Notes under the pieces: model-generated
The model's database searches: none
Seen by the model: only the letters and a program-made list of their open reading frames with translations
What the model was told of the DNA's origin: nothing
Assembly: GCF_003427025.1 (NCBI RefSeq)
Contig: NZ_QVAI01000002.1
Location: 1-64,000, forward strand
DNA: 64,000 nt
Source: Jiangella endophytica
Lineage (GTDB): Bacteria; Actinomycetota; Actinomycetes; Jiangellales; Jiangellaceae
Reading direction: 5' to 3'
Translations under genes and position numbers: made by a program
In this document: one piece after another, positions 34,544-42,286 of the stretch
Numbering within the stretch: position 1 is the first letter of the stretch
Layout of the letters: each line of letters starts with the position of its first letter

Positions 34544-34783
34544 TCAGGAGTAGTCGATGCCGGCGCGGTCGAGGATCTCGGTGAGGGGGACCTCGAGGCC
34601 GCGCGCGTAGCGGCCGAGCTCGATGACGTCGATGCGCCGCTCGCCGGACTCGAACAGCGACACCTTGCGCTGGGTGAGGCCGAGCCGTTCGCCGAGTTGG
34701 GTCTGCGTGAGGCCGAGCTCTTCCCGCAGCTGCCGGAGCGTGGCGTACAGCCGCTGGTACTCAGGAGCCCGGCTGTCGACCAC
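34544..34783 (-). CDS. XRE-family helix-turn-helix regulator
   Basis: A 79-aa protein that is almost entirely an XRE/Cro HTH domain: LRQLREELGLTQTQLGERLG, TQRKVSLFESGERRID, then ELGRYARGLEVPLTEILD. The start is GTG (34783). It diverges from a small zinc-finger-like gene (34846) across 62 bp holding a 17-bp palindrome, its probable operator. No toxin-like partner is visible on its own strand. Confidence 0.87.
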   Translation of the reverse strand: MVDSRAPEYQRLYATLRQLREELGLTQTQLGERLGLTQRKVSLFESGERRIDVIELGRYARGLEVPLTEILDRAGIDYS

Positions 34784-34810
34784 CTGCTCATCCGACCGTC
34801 AATGATCGAG

Positions 34811-34827
34811 TAGCCAAAGTTTGGCTA
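34811..34827. promoter_or_regulatory. 17-bp palindrome between XRE and zinc-finger genes
   Basis: TAGCCAAA and TTTGGCTA flank a single G. It is centred between the divergent starts (34783 and 34846), followed at 34829-34838 by CGATATATCG, a second palindrome and a likely AT-rich -10 region. It is a good candidate for XRE autoregulation and for control of the divergent gene. Confidence 0.65.
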
Positions 34828-34845
34828 TCGATATATCGTGCGCCT

Positions 34846-35052
34846 GTGGCTCAGCCGAACACCCCGGTCCGGTACCGCGCCCGCTGCCCGAAGTGCTCCT
34901 GGACCGGGCGCGAGTACTCCCGGTACTCACATGCCGAAGAAGCCGCCCGTGACCACGCCAAACGCCACTTCCACGACACCCACGTCATCGATCACTACGG
35001 CCTGCGCATCGCCGGATCGACCATCAGACCGGCCGAGGCAGACTCCTCATAG
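34846..35052 (+). CDS. small zinc-finger-like protein
   Basis: A 68-aa protein starting at GTG 34846 with no ribosome-binding site, so probably leaderless. A Cys-Pro-Lys-Cys knuckle (residues 14-17) is followed by aromatic and charged residues and a His-rich helix, RDHAKRHFHDTHVIDHYG, giving a possible C2H2-type zinc site. It diverges from the XRE regulator and shares its operator region; the pair may be coregulated. The SDR gene on the other strand ends 4 bp downstream. Confidence 0.65.
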   Translation: MAQPNTPVRYRARCPKCSWTGREYSRYSHAEEAARDHAKRHFHDTHVIDHYGLRIAGSTIRPAEADSS

Positions 35053-35055
35053 TCG

Positions 35056-35904
35056 TCATTTCCGACCACTACGGACCACCGCCTCGAGCAGGGTCTCGGT
35101 ACGGCCGGCCAGCCGGGCCGCCACGTCCGGGTCGAGCGTGGGCAGGGTGAGCGGGAGGTGCCGCGCGCGGTCGACGGCGGTCAGCGGCTCCGACGGCGGC
35201 GTGTCGAGGAAGCCGCCGTCGATCGGCGCCACCGCCGCCTCGACCGGCCGTGCGAACAGCCGCGCCGCCACCCTGATCGCGGTGCGGGTGAGCCGAGGGA
35301 GGGTGGAGAGGTCGCCGCTGCGGGTGAAGCCCGGGTGATAGAGGACGTACGGCACGCGCTCGCCGTGGCGGGCCGCGTAGCCGACGCCGAGCAGGTCGTT
35401 GGCGCGGCCGGCCTGCAACTGCGCGGCCACCGCGCTGTAGCGCCGGGTCAGCTGGAGGTCGTCCCACTGAATCGACCCCTTCGTGACGCCGACGCCCGCG
35501 ACGTTGACGATGACCGGCGTGGCGCTGCGCGACAGCGCCGGGGTGAGGCCGTGGCTGAGCAGGTAGCGGCTCAGGTAGTAGAGGGCGAAGGTGCTCTCCA
35601 GCCCCTCCGTGGTCTCGACGCGGCGAGGCCGCACCCGGTTCGCGAACAGCACCAGCGCGTCGACGACCTCGGTGGCCCGGCCCACCGCCTCGACGACGGA
35701 CCGCGTGCCGGCGACGGTCGTGAGATCGGCCCGGACGAACTCGACCCGCCCGGCTGAGGCGGCCGCGTCGGCGACGAGCCGGGCGCCCTTGTCGACACTA
35801 CTGCCGACGGCGATGACACGGTCGCCCTTGGCGACCCGGGCCAGCGCGAGCGCGCGCCCCATGCCGTCGGTGCCGCCGCTGATCACGATGGTGCGGGAGT
35901 CCAT
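35056..35904 (-). CDS. SDR family protein lacking the usual catalytic Tyr-x-x-x-Lys
   Basis: A 282-aa protein with a normal SDR cofactor loop (ISGGTDGMGRALAL) and the retinol-dehydrogenase-like TFALYYLSRYLLSHGL helix. Where the family has Tyr-x-x-x-Lys, the sequence reads AAQLQAGRAN, so neither residue is in place. It may bind NAD(P) without reducing, or use other residues. It diverges from an HxlR regulator (35983) with 78 bp between them, a typical regulator-target pair; GTAAGTAC near 35930 may be part of the operator. Confidence 0.82.
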   Translation of the reverse strand: MDSRTIVISGGTDGMGRALALARVAKGDRVIAVGSSVDKGARLVADAAASAGRVEFVRADLTTVAGTRSVVEAVGRATEVVDALVLFANRVRPRRVETTEGLESTFALYYLSRYLLSHGLTPALSRSATPVIVNVAGVGVTKGSIQWDDLQLTRRYSAVAAQLQAGRANDLLGVGYAARHGERVPYVLYHPGFTRSGDLSTLPRLTRTAIRVAARLFARPVEAAVAPIDGGFLDTPPSEPLTAVDRARHLPLTLPTLDPDVAARLAGRTETLLEAVVRSGRK

Positions 35905-35982
35905 GAATGCTCCGAGGTGGTATCAAACAGTAAGTACAAGCATCATCGGTAACCGTCGCCGTCCAGGGAAGAAGGCACTTTG

Positions 35983-36405
35983 ATGTCCGATACGCACACC
36001 GGTGTGCCCTCGGTGGTCGCCGCGCCGCTGCCGAGCCCGGTGCCGGCCGACGAGTACGAGCAGTGCCCCGTCACCGACGTGCTGCGCCGCATCGGCGACA
36101 AGTGGACCGTGCTGATCGTCGTGCTGCTGGGTCGGCGCCCCTACCGGTTCAACGAGCTGCATCGCGGCATCCAGGGCATCAGCCAGCGGATGCTGACACG
36201 GACTCTGCGCGGACTGGAGGAGGACGGCCTGGTGCATCGGGAGGTGTTCCCCACGGTGCCGCCGGCGGTCGAGTACCGGCTCACCCCGCTCGGCGAGTCC
36301 CTGCTCGGCCCGCTCTCCGCGGTCGCCGACTGGGCCGTCCTGCACCAGGACGAGATCACGCGCTCCCGCCTGGCCGCGGCGGTGGTCACGACCAGTCGAT
36401 CGTGA
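35983..36405 (+). CDS. HxlR-family transcriptional regulator
   Basis: A 140-aa HxlR winged-helix regulator: CPVTDVLRRIGDKWTVLIV at the N-terminus, FNELHRGIQGISQRMLTRTL as the recognition unit, and the wing REVFPTVPPAVEYRLTPLG. The single Cys of the redox- or aldehyde-sensing members is present (residue 27, EQCPV). The ATG at 35983 was chosen over a TTG one codon earlier. It probably controls the divergent SDR gene. Its last 20 bp overlap the convergent methyltransferase gene. Confidence 0.9.
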   Translation: MSDTHTGVPSVVAAPLPSPVPADEYEQCPVTDVLRRIGDKWTVLIVVLLGRRPYRFNELHRGIQGISQRMLTRTLRGLEEDGLVHREVFPTVPPAVEYRLTPLGESLLGPLSAVADWAVLHQDEITRSRLAAAVVTTSRS

Positions 36406-37585
36406 CCACGGTGTGCCGCTTCCGGAGGATGACCGCGCCGGGCGCCATCCGGCCGACGGACGATCCGGCCGGATGGACGGAGATCACCGGCGCCCGGCCG
36501 TACCGGTGGTCGCGGTCCCAGGTCCGGATCAGCTCGACCACACGCTCGGCCAGCGGGACGGCGTCGGGGCCGTGGCCGTGGACGCCGAACTCGCACCACC
36601 CGCTGGCGGGGTCGACGCGGCGGAGGGCGTGATAGGCGAAACTGCCGCCGTCGACGAAAGCCGGCGTGAGCGGTGGTGTGGCCGGCTCGATCCCCACGAG
36701 GGCGGCGTCGGCGCGGGCCGAGCGTAGCCGGCCGGACCCGGGGACCTGGGTGGCCAGCCACAGTTGGAGCCCGTCGAACGGCTCCTGCGGGCCGACGGTG
36801 ACGCCGGACCACCGCTCGGTACGCGGCCCCCGCACGGCCACCCGAACCCCGTCGACGTCGATCGGCGGGTCGTCGTCGAAGCGGAGCTCGACACCGGGGC
36901 CGAGCCGCACCACGTGCTCGGGCCGGGCACCCGCGCCCTGCATGGCGACGAAACCGCACAGCTCGTGCGACCGGCTCACCAGTGCGTCGCCGCTGCGGTC
37001 GAACGCGATCGCCCTGGTGTGCCCGCGCAGCCCCAGCGGCACGACCAGCCGGCCGGTGGCGGTGAGCTGGGCGAGCCAGGCCGGCGGGATGTCCCAGGCG
37101 CCGACCGTGACGACGATGCGGTCGTACGGTGCGTACTCCGGCACCTCGGACTCGGCGTCGCCGAGGACCACCCGCACGCGCTCGGTCCCTGCGGCGGCCA
37201 GGCATCGCCGGGCTCGATCGACGATGTCCGCGTCGATGTCGACGCTGGTGACACTGCCGTCCGGACCGGCGAGCTCGGCCATCAGCGCCGCGTTGTAGCC
37301 GCCCGAGCCGACCTCGAGACAGCGCATCCCGGGCTCGATGCCGGCCTGCTCCAGCATCGACGCCTGCAGCCAGGGCGCCGACACCGAGCTCGTCACGGTG
37401 CCCTGCGCGTCGCGCTTCGTGACCACGATGTCGTCCGCGTACGCCGCCTCGAGCGAGGCCTCCGGAGCGAACAGGTGCCGGGGCACTGCCGCGACGGCGG
37501 CGGCGAGGCGCGCGGTGCGGATCGCGCCCCGCTCACACAGCGAAGCGACCAGGGCGGCCCGCCGCTCGGCGGCATCGCGCGACAT
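36386..37585 (-). CDS. protein-L-isoaspartate O-methyltransferase-like (FxLD-type) methyltransferase
   Basis: A 399-aa protein: an N-terminal PCMT-like half with VPRHLFAPEASLEAAYADD, the AdoMet-binding RCLEVGSGGYNAALMAELAG and VTVGAWDIPPAWLAQL, plus a beta-rich C-terminal extension of about 180 residues. This layout matches methyltransferases of actinobacterial RiPP loci of the FxLD type, which methylate Asp to form aspartimide or isoaspartate. No lanthionine synthetase or precursor peptide is visible beside it. The ATG at 37585 has a GGAGG ten bases upstream; an ATG at 37606 would add 7 residues. Confidence 0.82.
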   Translation of the reverse strand: MSRDAAERRAALVASLCERGAIRTARLAAAVAAVPRHLFAPEASLEAAYADDIVVTKRDAQGTVTSSVSAPWLQASMLEQAGIEPGMRCLEVGSGGYNAALMAELAGPDGSVTSVDIDADIVDRARRCLAAAGTERVRVVLGDAESEVPEYAPYDRIVVTVGAWDIPPAWLAQLTATGRLVVPLGLRGHTRAIAFDRSGDALVSRSHELCGFVAMQGAGARPEHVVRLGPGVELRFDDDPPIDVDGVRVAVRGPRTERWSGVTVGPQEPFDGLQLWLATQVPGSGRLRSARADAALVGIEPATPPLTPAFVDGGSFAYHALRRVDPASGWCEFGVHGHGPDAVPLAERVVELIRTWDRDHRYGRAPVISVHPAGSSVGRMAPGAVILRKRHTVVTIDWS

Positions 37586-37611
37586 CGACCCGGCACCTCC
37601 GTGCATGCGAA

Positions 37612-37640
37612 CGGCCGGTCAGGATGGGCCTGACCGGCCG
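37612..37640 (-). terminator. rho-independent-type terminator of tRNA-Thr
   Basis: CGGCCGGTCAGG (37612-37623) pairs perfectly with CCTGACCGGCCG (37629-37640) around the loop ATGGG. It lies 12 bp downstream of the 3' end of tRNA-Thr on the minus strand. The stem of 12 mostly G-C pairs without a T-run is typical for actinomycetes. Confidence 0.75.
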
Positions 37641-37651
37641 GGACGTGGTGG

Positions 37652-37727
37652 TGGAGCCGCCTGTCGGAATCGAACCGACGACCTATTCATTACGAGTGAA
37701 TCGCTCTACCGACTGAGCTAAGGCGGC
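37652..37727 (-). tRNA. tRNA-Thr (anticodon CGT)
   Basis: On the minus strand the acceptor GCCGCCT (37727-37721) pairs with AGGCGGC (37662-37656). The D arm has TAGCTCAGTCGGTAGAGC, the anticodon loop is CTCGTAA with anticodon CGT, and the T arm has GGTTCGATTCC. The discriminator is T (37655) and CCA is encoded (37654-37652). It reads threonine codon ACG and lies near the L,D-transpeptidase/TAP/ricT genes. Confidence 0.95.
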
Positions 37728-37729
37728 GC

Positions 37730-37749
37730 GTGCCCGGCGAACCGGGCAC
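37730..37749 (-). terminator. hairpin between L,D-transpeptidase and tRNA-Thr
   Basis: GTGCCCGG and CCGGGCAC enclose a CGAA tetraloop, 56 bp after the L,D-transpeptidase stop and immediately upstream of the tRNA. It probably terminates the transpeptidase transcript. Confidence 0.55.
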
Positions 37750-37805
37750 GGTGCACGAGTATAGGGCGTCGAGTGCTCAGGAACCGAATCGGGCCGGCCG
37801 ACGAG

Positions 37806-39050
37806 TCAGAGGGCGTCGGTGGTGATGGGCGCGCCGAGGGCGGACCCGGCCACGTACTGGTCCCAGCCGAGGTTCCAGTCGGCCATGCCGGGGTCGCCGC
37901 GCTGGAGGAGGTCCTCCGGCCCACGGGTGGAGTGGGCGACGGTGACGATGTCGCCGTACTGGGCGAGCTGGAAGAACGTGGCGCCGTTGGCCTGGCTGAG
38001 GTTGATGCACCCGTGCGACACGTTCGCCGAGCCCTGTGACCCCTCGGACCACGACGCCGAGTGGACGAACGTGCCGCTCCAGGTGAGGCGGACGGAGTTC
38101 GGCACCTCGAGGTCGTAGAAGTTGGGATCGCCGGGATCGCAGGTGATGTTCGCGTTGCACGACGTCATCTGCCGCGTCTCGAACTTCTCCAGCACGATGT
38201 ACGTGCCGTTGCGGGTGGCGAACTCGGGTGCGCCGAGGCTGGTGTCCCACGTGGCCGCGACGGTGCCGTCGACGCTGTAGGTGACGGTGTGGGTGGCGGC
38301 GTCGACGGTGGCGATCTGGGCCTTGCCGACGGTGAAGTCGAGGTCGTAGGAGCGCCCGCCCCAGAGGTCGTCGCCGGCCTGGACGCCGTTGAGGTCGAGG
38401 TCCAGCCGCACCTGGGTGCCGGACGGCCAGTACTCCTTGGGCCGGAAGTGCGCCTCCTGCGAGCTCACCCAGTGCCACGACCCCTCGACCTGCGGGTTCG
38501 ACGCGACGTGCATGGCCTGCTCGACGTTCTCGCGCTCGGTGACCTCTTGGTCGAACCGGACGGTGATGGGCGCACCCACGCCCACGACGGCGCCGTCGGT
38601 GGGCTGCATGCTCAGCGTGAGCCGGTTGCCGTCGGGCACGGCGCCGACGGCGAAGGAGTCGGTGAGCGTGTGCTCCATGCCGAGCCGGTCGGACGCGACG
38701 ACGGTGACGGCGTAGGCGCCGCCCGGCTCGAGCGGCGCCGAGCTCGACCAGCTGCTGCCGTCGTCGCCGACCTGACCGTCGACCGGGTCGCCACCCTCAG
38801 GCGCCACCTGCACGGAGTCGATGTGACCGTTGGGGACGGTGAACGTCAGCGGTGTGCCGAACGCCACTTCGTCGGTGATGCCGTCGAGGCGCAACGGGAG
38901 CCGCTGCGCCTTGGGTCCCTCCGCCTGAGCGGTGGGACCGTCGGTGCCGCCGGATCCGCCGGACCCGGAGTCGTCGCCGCTGCACGAGGTCAGCAGCACC
39001 GCCGCACTCAGAAGGAGCGCGACCCGGAGGAGCGTCGGACGCAGGCGCAT
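37806..39050 (-). CDS. L,D-transpeptidase, lipoprotein
   Basis: A 414-aa cell-envelope enzyme. A signal peptide ends in lipobox Leu-Thr-Ser-Cys, followed by a Gly/Ser linker, two Ig-like domains (about 50-140 and 145-250) and a YkuD domain with the catalytic SHGC motif (His346, Cys348) in NVSHGCINLSQANG. It forms 3-3 cross-links between peptidoglycan stems outside the membrane and resembles mycobacterial LdtB-type enzymes. It shares direction with the upstream TAP peptidase gene, 30 bp apart. Confidence 0.94.
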   Translation of the reverse strand: MRLRPTLLRVALLLSAAVLLTSCSGDDSGSGGSGGTDGPTAQAEGPKAQRLPLRLDGITDEVAFGTPLTFTVPNGHIDSVQVAPEGGDPVDGQVGDDGSSWSSSAPLEPGGAYAVTVVASDRLGMEHTLTDSFAVGAVPDGNRLTLSMQPTDGAVVGVGAPITVRFDQEVTERENVEQAMHVASNPQVEGSWHWVSSQEAHFRPKEYWPSGTQVRLDLDLNGVQAGDDLWGGRSYDLDFTVGKAQIATVDAATHTVTYSVDGTVAATWDTSLGAPEFATRNGTYIVLEKFETRQMTSCNANITCDPGDPNFYDLEVPNSVRLTWSGTFVHSASWSEGSQGSANVSHGCINLSQANGATFFQLAQYGDIVTVAHSTRGPEDLLQRGDPGMADWNLGWDQYVAGSALGAPITTDAL

Positions 39051-39080
39051 CGTCCCATTATCCGCATACTCCGCCGCGGT

Positions 39081-40691
39081 TCACGTCCCGCAACTGGCGC
39101 CGTCGTCCGGCACCGTCCCGGCCAGCAGGTATGCGTCGACGGCCTCGTCGATGCAATCGCTGCCGGCGAGATAGGCCGTGTGCACGGTGGCGTCATAGGT
39201 GAGCAGCACGCCGGACGACAGCTGCTCGGCCAGCGACTGAGCCCACTCGTACGGTGTGGCGGGGTCGCCGGTGGTGCCGACGACGAGGATCGGGTCGGCG
39301 CCCGGCGCCGTGACCGGCGGGTGCGGCGCCGGGGTCGCGGCGGGCGTGGCGGTGGGGTCGTCCGTCGCGCCGACGCCGGCCTCGGCCAGGCCGTCGGCCA
39401 GCGCGGAGCAGCCGAAACCGCCCCAGGCGAGGAACGGCCCGAACACCTGCGACACCGCGGTGAACTCGGCCAGCCCGGCCTCCGCCTGCTCGGCGGTGGC
39501 GGACTCCGGGTGGTCCATGCAGTTGACGAGGCTGATCACCTCGTTGGCGTTGCCGTTGTACGTGCCGTCGCTGTTGCGTTCGAGGTAGAGGTCGGCGAAC
39601 GTCAGCAGCAGCGTGCCGTCGTCCTCGGTGAGCGCGAGGTCGAGCGCCTCGTTGAGCGGCTCGTACCCCTCGTCGGCGGTGAGATACAGCGGCAGGATGA
39701 TGCCGTAGAACGCCAGCGCCTCGGTGAGCGGCCGGTTGTCGTCGTCAGTGGCCAGCGGCTCCTGGTCGGCCTGCTGCAGGAGCGCCACCAGGGTGGCGCG
39801 GGCCTCGTCCTCGGACGAACCGAGCGCGCAGTCGTCCTGGCTGAAGCACCAGGTCAGGAACGCCGACAGTGCCCGCTCGAAGCCGCGCGCCTGGCCGAGG
39901 CCGAGGTCGTCGCCGGTCAGCGTGGGGTCGATGGCGCCGTCGAGGACCAGCCGGCCGACGCGGTCGGGGAACTGGTCGGCGTAGAGCGCGCCGATGAACG
40001 TCCCGTACGACTTGCCGAGGTAGTTGAGCTTCTCGTCGCCCAGCGCCGCGCGCAGCACGTCGAGGTCGCGGGCGACGTCGACGGTGCCGATGTGCGGGAC
40101 GAGGTCGCCGGAGCGGGCCGCGCAGCCGGCGGCGAGGTCCTGGATCGACTCCTCCATGTCGGCGACCTCGGCGTCGTCGTCGGGCGTGGCGTCGGCGGCG
40201 AGGTAGTCGTCCAGTTCGGGGTCGTCGACGCAGTCGACGGGGGTGGAGTCGGCGACGCCGCGAGGGTCGAACCCGACGATGTCGTAGCGCTCACGCACCT
40301 GCTCGGTGACGACGGAGCCGGCCAGTTGCGCGTACTCGACGCCGGACGCGCCCGGCCCGCCCGGATTGACCAGCAGCGACCCGAGCCGCTCGTCGCCCGT
40401 CGCCGGCGCCCGCAGGAGCGCCAGCTCGATGGTGTCGCCGCCGGGGTCGGCGTAGTCGACCGGGACGCTGGCCGTGCCGCACTGGAAGCCGTCGCCGCAG
40501 TCGCTCCACTCCAGCTCCTGGGTGTAGAACGACGCCAGCTCGGGGTCGATCCCCACGGTGGCGTCGGGCGCCGGCGTCGACCGGTCCGGGACGTCGGCCG
40601 GCGAGCCGCCGCTGCGCTCAGGTTCGGCCGAACAGCCCGCGGCGGCCACGACGGCGACGATCGCCAGCCCGGCCAGGGCACGGAGTCTCAC
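39081..40691 (-). CDS. secreted TAP-type alpha/beta hydrolase (peptidase S33-like), lipoprotein
   Basis: A 536-aa lipoprotein with lipobox Ala-Ala-Gly-Cys and an Asp/Ser-rich linker. The alpha/beta hydrolase fold has SLLVNPGGPGASGVE at the oxyanion hole, FDPRGVADS, nucleophile elbow GKSYG in YLGKSYGTFIGALYA, and a C-terminal TAP-like domain ending CIDEAVDAYLLAGTVPDDG. The family includes Streptomyces tripeptidyl aminopeptidases and SlpD/E. The start is GTG (40691), overlapping the ricT stop (GTGA). It is normally found directly after tmk-holB-ricT, as here. Confidence 0.9.
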   Translation of the reverse strand: MRLRALAGLAIVAVVAAAGCSAEPERSGGSPADVPDRSTPAPDATVGIDPELASFYTQELEWSDCGDGFQCGTASVPVDYADPGGDTIELALLRAPATGDERLGSLLVNPGGPGASGVEYAQLAGSVVTEQVRERYDIVGFDPRGVADSTPVDCVDDPELDDYLAADATPDDDAEVADMEESIQDLAAGCAARSGDLVPHIGTVDVARDLDVLRAALGDEKLNYLGKSYGTFIGALYADQFPDRVGRLVLDGAIDPTLTGDDLGLGQARGFERALSAFLTWCFSQDDCALGSSEDEARATLVALLQQADQEPLATDDDNRPLTEALAFYGIILPLYLTADEGYEPLNEALDLALTEDDGTLLLTFADLYLERNSDGTYNGNANEVISLVNCMDHPESATAEQAEAGLAEFTAVSQVFGPFLAWGGFGCSALADGLAEAGVGATDDPTATPAATPAPHPPVTAPGADPILVVGTTGDPATPYEWAQSLAEQLSSGVLLTYDATVHTAYLAGSDCIDEAVDAYLLAGTVPDDGASCGT

Positions 40692-41587
40692 AGGTTCTCC
40701 CCGTCGTCCTCGTCATCGTCGTCCTGGATGTCGGGCGTGCGGCGGGCGCCCTGCGCGACCGCGCCCTCGTACGCCTGCCGCGACCCGCAGACGCTGGCCT
40801 TCGGGCAGGCGACCCGGCGGCCGGTCTCGCGGTCGCGGACGTACACCGTCTCGGACGGCACGTTGTACGCGACGACCGTGCCCTCGATGCCGTCGTCGGT
40901 GGTGACGTCGCAACCGACCGTCGGCACGCTGCGCTTGAAGTCCTGGTAGAGCGGGTGCTCGTACTTGAGGCAGCACATCAGGCGCCCGCACGCCCCGGAG
41001 ATCTTCAGCGGGTTGAGCGGGAGGTCCTGGTCCTTGGCCATGCGCACGCTGACGGGCTCGAAGTCGGTGAGGAACGTCGAGCAGCAGGTGTCGCGGCCGC
41101 ACGGGCCGATGCCGCCCTGCACGCGCGCTTCGTCGCGCGCGCCGAGCTGACGCAGGTCGATGCGGGCCCGCAGGGTGCGGGCGAGGTCGCGCACCAGCTC
41201 GCGGAAGTCGACCCGGTGCGGTGCGCTGAAATAGATGGTGACCAGCTGGTCGACGTCGGGCCGGGTGTCGACGTAGTCGACGCCGACGATCTTCATCGGC
41301 AGTTCGTGGTGACGGATCAGCCGGCGCGCGGCGACCCGGATCTCGGCCCGGCGGCGGCGGTTGCGCTCTTCGCGCTGCAGGTGCTTCTCGGTGGCCTGCC
41401 CCTCGCACACGGGCAGTCCGCCGATGTCCTCGCTGACCCACTGCGGCGCCCAGACACACTCGGCGACCTCGGGACCGTCGTCGGTCGGGACGAGAACCTT
41501 GTCGCCGACGCGTGGAGTGTGCTCACCCGGGTCGAGGTAGTAGAGCCTCCCGTACCGGGTGAAGGCCACCGCCATCACCATGCCCAC
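40688..41587 (-). CDS. ricT: PSP1/RicT family protein
   Basis: A PSP1-domain protein of about 299 aa with the family Cys pattern GPCGRDTCC and GACGRLMCCLKYE, which in Bacillus RicT contributes to an Fe-S-containing complex controlling RNase Y and phosphorelay functions. The N-terminal strand MAVAFTRYGRLYYLDPGEH is conserved, so the start may be the ATG at 41581 or 41575 rather than GTG 41587. A sporulation role need not apply in actinomycetes. It is coupled to the TAP peptidase gene and, in related genomes, follows holB directly; here about 4.7 kb of other genes intervene. Confidence 0.88.
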   Translation of the reverse strand: MGMVMAVAFTRYGRLYYLDPGEHTPRVGDKVLVPTDDGPEVAECVWAPQWVSEDIGGLPVCEGQATEKHLQREERNRRRRAEIRVAARRLIRHHELPMKIVGVDYVDTRPDVDQLVTIYFSAPHRVDFRELVRDLARTLRARIDLRQLGARDEARVQGGIGPCGRDTCCSTFLTDFEPVSVRMAKDQDLPLNPLKISGACGRLMCCLKYEHPLYQDFKRSVPTVGCDVTTDDGIEGTVVAYNVPSETVYVRDRETGRRVACPKASVCGSRQAYEGAVAQGARRTPDIQDDDDEDDGENL

Positions 41588-41596
41588 GCGTCCACC

Positions 41597-42202
41597 CTAA
41601 GGCGTCGGGGCGCCGGGCACGGCATCGCCGTCGCGGGGGCGCAGGCCGTCCAGGATGATCGTCAGCGTCCGCCTGCGCACGCCGGGGTGGCCGGCGGTGT
41701 GCTCGACCGCCCGGGCGGCGCCGATGAGAAGCGCGTCGAGCTCCGCGGTGCCGACGTCGGCCCGGACCGCGCCAGCGCCCTGTGCCCGTTCGAGCAGAGC
41801 CCCGACGGCGGCCGTCAGCTCCGCGCGGACCCGGACGTACTCGCCGGCCGCGGCCGCACCCGCGACATCGACGCCGTCACGGGCCAGTGCGTCGGCGAAG
41901 GCGTGCTTGACGGCGGACAGCTCGGCCCAGCGGGTGACGAAGGTGAAGAACGCCGCACCCGGGTCGGGGCCGGCGGACAACTCCGCGGCGGTCGCCGTCA
42001 GTCGGCGCAGACGGTCGATGAACACCGCCTCGACCAGCGCCGCCTTCGTCGGGAAGTGCCGGAACACGGTGCCGATGGCCACCTCGGCCCGGCGGGCGAT
42101 CTGCTCGGTCGACGTGGCCGGCCCGTGCGCGGCGAACACCTCGTCGGCCGCCTCGAGGATGCGGGCCTGGTTGCGACGGGCGTCGGCGCGCAGGGGTCTC
42201 AC
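41597..42202 (-). CDS. TetR-family regulator
   Basis: A 201-aa TetR regulator from the GTG at 42202: HTH in ARILEAADEVFAAHGPATST, EQIARRAEVAIGTVFRHFPTK, and a ligand-binding domain ending RRRTLTIILDGLRP. A longer frame from 42241 or 42265 is possible but would place the coding sequence over the two operators at 42213-42265, so the short form is preferred. It diverges from an SDR gene (42287), its probable target. It is the first gene of the insertion between ricT and holB. Confidence 0.86.
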   Translation of the reverse strand: MRPLRADARRNQARILEAADEVFAAHGPATSTEQIARRAEVAIGTVFRHFPTKAALVEAVFIDRLRRLTATAAELSAGPDPGAAFFTFVTRWAELSAVKHAFADALARDGVDVAGAAAAGEYVRVRAELTAAVGALLERAQGAGAVRADVGTAELDALLIGAARAVEHTAGHPGVRRRTLTIILDGLRPRDGDAVPGAPTP

Positions 42203-42212
42203 CTCCGTTGAC

Positions 42213-42265
42213 AAGTCGAGTGGGCACTCATATTGTGCCATGACATAAGTCGAGTGCTCACTCAT
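42213..42265. promoter_or_regulatory. two direct copies of a TetR-type operator
   Basis: AAGTCGAGTGnnCACTCAT occurs at 42213-42231 and 42247-42265, offset by 34 bp. Each copy contains the palindrome GAGTG-N2-CACTC (42218-42229 and 42252-42263). They fill the gap between the divergent TetR (42202) and SDR (42287) starts and should bind the TetR protein. Confidence 0.75.
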
Positions 42266-42286
42266 TTTCTTGCGTTGGAGTTGGTG

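Noticed and set aside
34544-35052. XRE plus small protein as a toxin-antitoxin module.
   Set aside because: The genes are divergent, not an operon, and the 68-aa protein has no toxin-like features; a regulator-target pair is simpler.
40688-41587. RicT as evidence for sporulation by the Bacillus pathway.
   Set aside because: PSP1/RicT proteins occur in non-sporulating bacteria; the Stage 0 name is inherited from Bacillus.
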